DNA of 64,000 nucleotides. Origin: an uncultured Opitutia bacterium. Lineage in GTDB: Bacteria; Verrucomicrobiota; Verrucomicrobiia; Opitutales; UBA953. How positions within the stretch are numbered: the stretch's first letter is position 1; the number at the start of each line of letters is the position of its first letter. The notes beneath the pieces are model-generated. The model saw only the letters and a program-made list of their open reading frames with translations. It was not told the origin of the DNA and did no database searches. The position numbers and the translations under genes are program-made. Location of the stretch: contig CAIMFJ010000003.1 of the NCBI GenBank assembly GCA_903840355.1, positions 1 to 64,000 of the forward strand, in the 5' to 3' direction. This document shows, piece after piece, positions 63,221-64,000 of the stretch.

Positions 63221-64000
63221 ATGAAACGACGCTGCTTTTTAATTGCCTTATGGTGGCTCAGTACTGCGGGTTTTTTAGGTGCGCAGAATCGGTTAATGGA
63301 GGCTTTATTGGGTCGTCCACCCGAAGGTTATATCAATCGCGAATGGATCGTCGATGGGGAGAAGCGCACGGCCCTGATGCGGATTCCCAAAGAATTAAAG
63401 GAGTCTGTCCCCGTGGTCTTTTGTTGGCACGGTCACGGCGGCAATGCCAGTCACTCGGTCCACTCATGGGGTTATGACAAGGTGGATGCCCGTTCGATTT
63501 TGATTTTTCCCCAAGGGTTGAACACTCCGACCCCGTTAGTGGATAAAGACGGGCGTTTCCCGGGATGGCAAACAGCGGTAGGGGAGCAAGGGGATCGAGA
63601 CCTCCACTTCTTCGATGCGATGTTGGCAGATTTGAAAAAAGAGCAGAAGGTCGATGCTCGGCGGATTTATTCCATGGGCCATTCGAATGGCGCCGTTTTT
63701 AGTTATGTTCTTTGGGAGGCCCGCCCAGATATTTTAGCTGCGATTGGTCCCGTGGCGGGGTGCATGACCCCGAAGATGCATGATTTTAAGCCCCTCCCCG
63801 TGATTCATATTGCCGGTAAAAAAGACCCGTTGGTGAAGTACGTGTGGCAGGATGCCACCTTTACGGCCGTGAGGCAGGTTAATGGCTGTGCCCTAGAAGG
63901 CACGGAATGGGCCAAGGAAGGCGTTTTGGTGGCCAGTCTCTATCCTTCTACCCGAGGTGCCCCGCTCGTCACGGCCTTGCACGCTGGCGGGCATGAGTTC
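63221..64000 (+). CDS. Secreted CE1/LpqC-type esterase (partial, cut by window end)
   Basis: The frame runs from an ATG at 63221 to the window end without a stop (260 codons seen). A signal peptide (MKRRCFLIALWWLSTAGFLGA) precedes an alpha/beta hydrolase with VVFCWHGHGGNAS, the nucleophile elbow MGHSNGAVFSYVL, a conserved Asp in IAGKKDPLVKY, and the catalytic-His segment LHAGGHEF at the very end. This pattern is that of poly(3-hydroxybutyrate)-depolymerase-like or feruloyl esterases (LpqC). It follows the GH28 gene by 54 bases on the same strand. The end of the protein is outside the window. Confidence 0.88.
   Translation, partial: MKRRCFLIALWWLSTAGFLGAQNRLMEALLGRPPEGYINREWIVDGEKRTALMRIPKELKESVPVVFCWHGHGGNASHSVHSWGYDKVDARSILIFPQGLNTPTPLVDKDGRFPGWQTAVGEQGDRDLHFFDAMLADLKKEQKVDARRIYSMGHSNGAVFSYVLWEARPDILAAIGPVAGCMTPKMHDFKPLPVIHIAGKKDPLVKYVWQDATFTAVRQVNGCALEGTEWAKEGVLVASLYPSTRGAPLVTALHAGGHEF

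Overview
The window looks like a chromosome segment from a free-living, Gram-negative polysaccharide degrader of the PVC group, most likely a Verrucomicrobiota member (inference). The reasons are three formylglycine-type sulfatases, a DUF1501/DUF1549-DUF1553 pair, Tat-exported sugar isomerase and dioxygenase homologues, many secreted glycoside hydrolases and esterases, and few Shine-Dalgarno sequences in front of genes. No rRNA, tRNA or CRISPR array was seen. Base composition is moderate.

Layout. 1-3.3 kb: the last codons of a probable IS3-type transposase, a secreted protein gene broken by a one-base frameshift, a leftover C-terminus of an HxlR regulator and a small membrane protein. 3.6-11.8 kb: a recC-recB-recD operon on the minus strand. 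12-15.6 kb: a small lipoprotein, a secreted alpha/alpha-barrel-like protein, a DUF3293 protein and an ankyrin protein. 15.6-18.3 kb: a furA-katG peroxide-defence operon with a palindromic operator and a strong terminator. 18.6-38 kb: single genes or small operons (GH27 alpha-galactosidase, two-lobed DTG protease plus methyltransferase, YeiH transporter, GH10-esterase fusion, TPR/YbjN pair, GH3, sulfatase, isomerase, FeS photolyase) separated by repeat arrays. 38.3-50.5 kb: a sulfatase/dioxygenase pair, an esterase, an outer-membrane protein behind a Fur-box-like site, a sucrose/fructan operon (transporter, fructokinase, GH32), a third sulfatase and a glycosyltransferase. 50.7-57 kb: alcohol dehydrogenase, an ArsR remnant, a C39-like peptidase and a DUF1501-DUF1553 pair. 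57-64 kb: a probable pectin set (two SGNH esterases, a large unknown hydrolase-like protein, GH28 polygalacturonase and a partial CE1-type esterase cut by the window end).

The most unusual feature is a family of about 80 short hairpin repeats in twelve intergenic arrays between 3.35 and 38.3 kb. All copies share the arm GGTAGGGA and end in TCC. They fall into two loop classes (ATTACCAT or CTGCGT). The four or five variable stem positions change together so that pairing is kept. The hairpins occur in a fixed order with alternating strand, and a loop-CTGCGT hairpin points outward from the 3' end of almost every gene bordering an array. In three genes the TAG inside AGGTAGG is the stop codon. 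No copies were seen from 38.3 kb to the end. The arrays could be a REP/MITE-like mobile family reused as transcription terminators. That role is inferred.

The genes together describe uptake and breakdown of plant and algal polysaccharides (xylan with feruloyl groups, galactosides, beta-glucosides, fructan, pectin, sulfated glycans), supported by recombination repair, light repair and peroxide defence.
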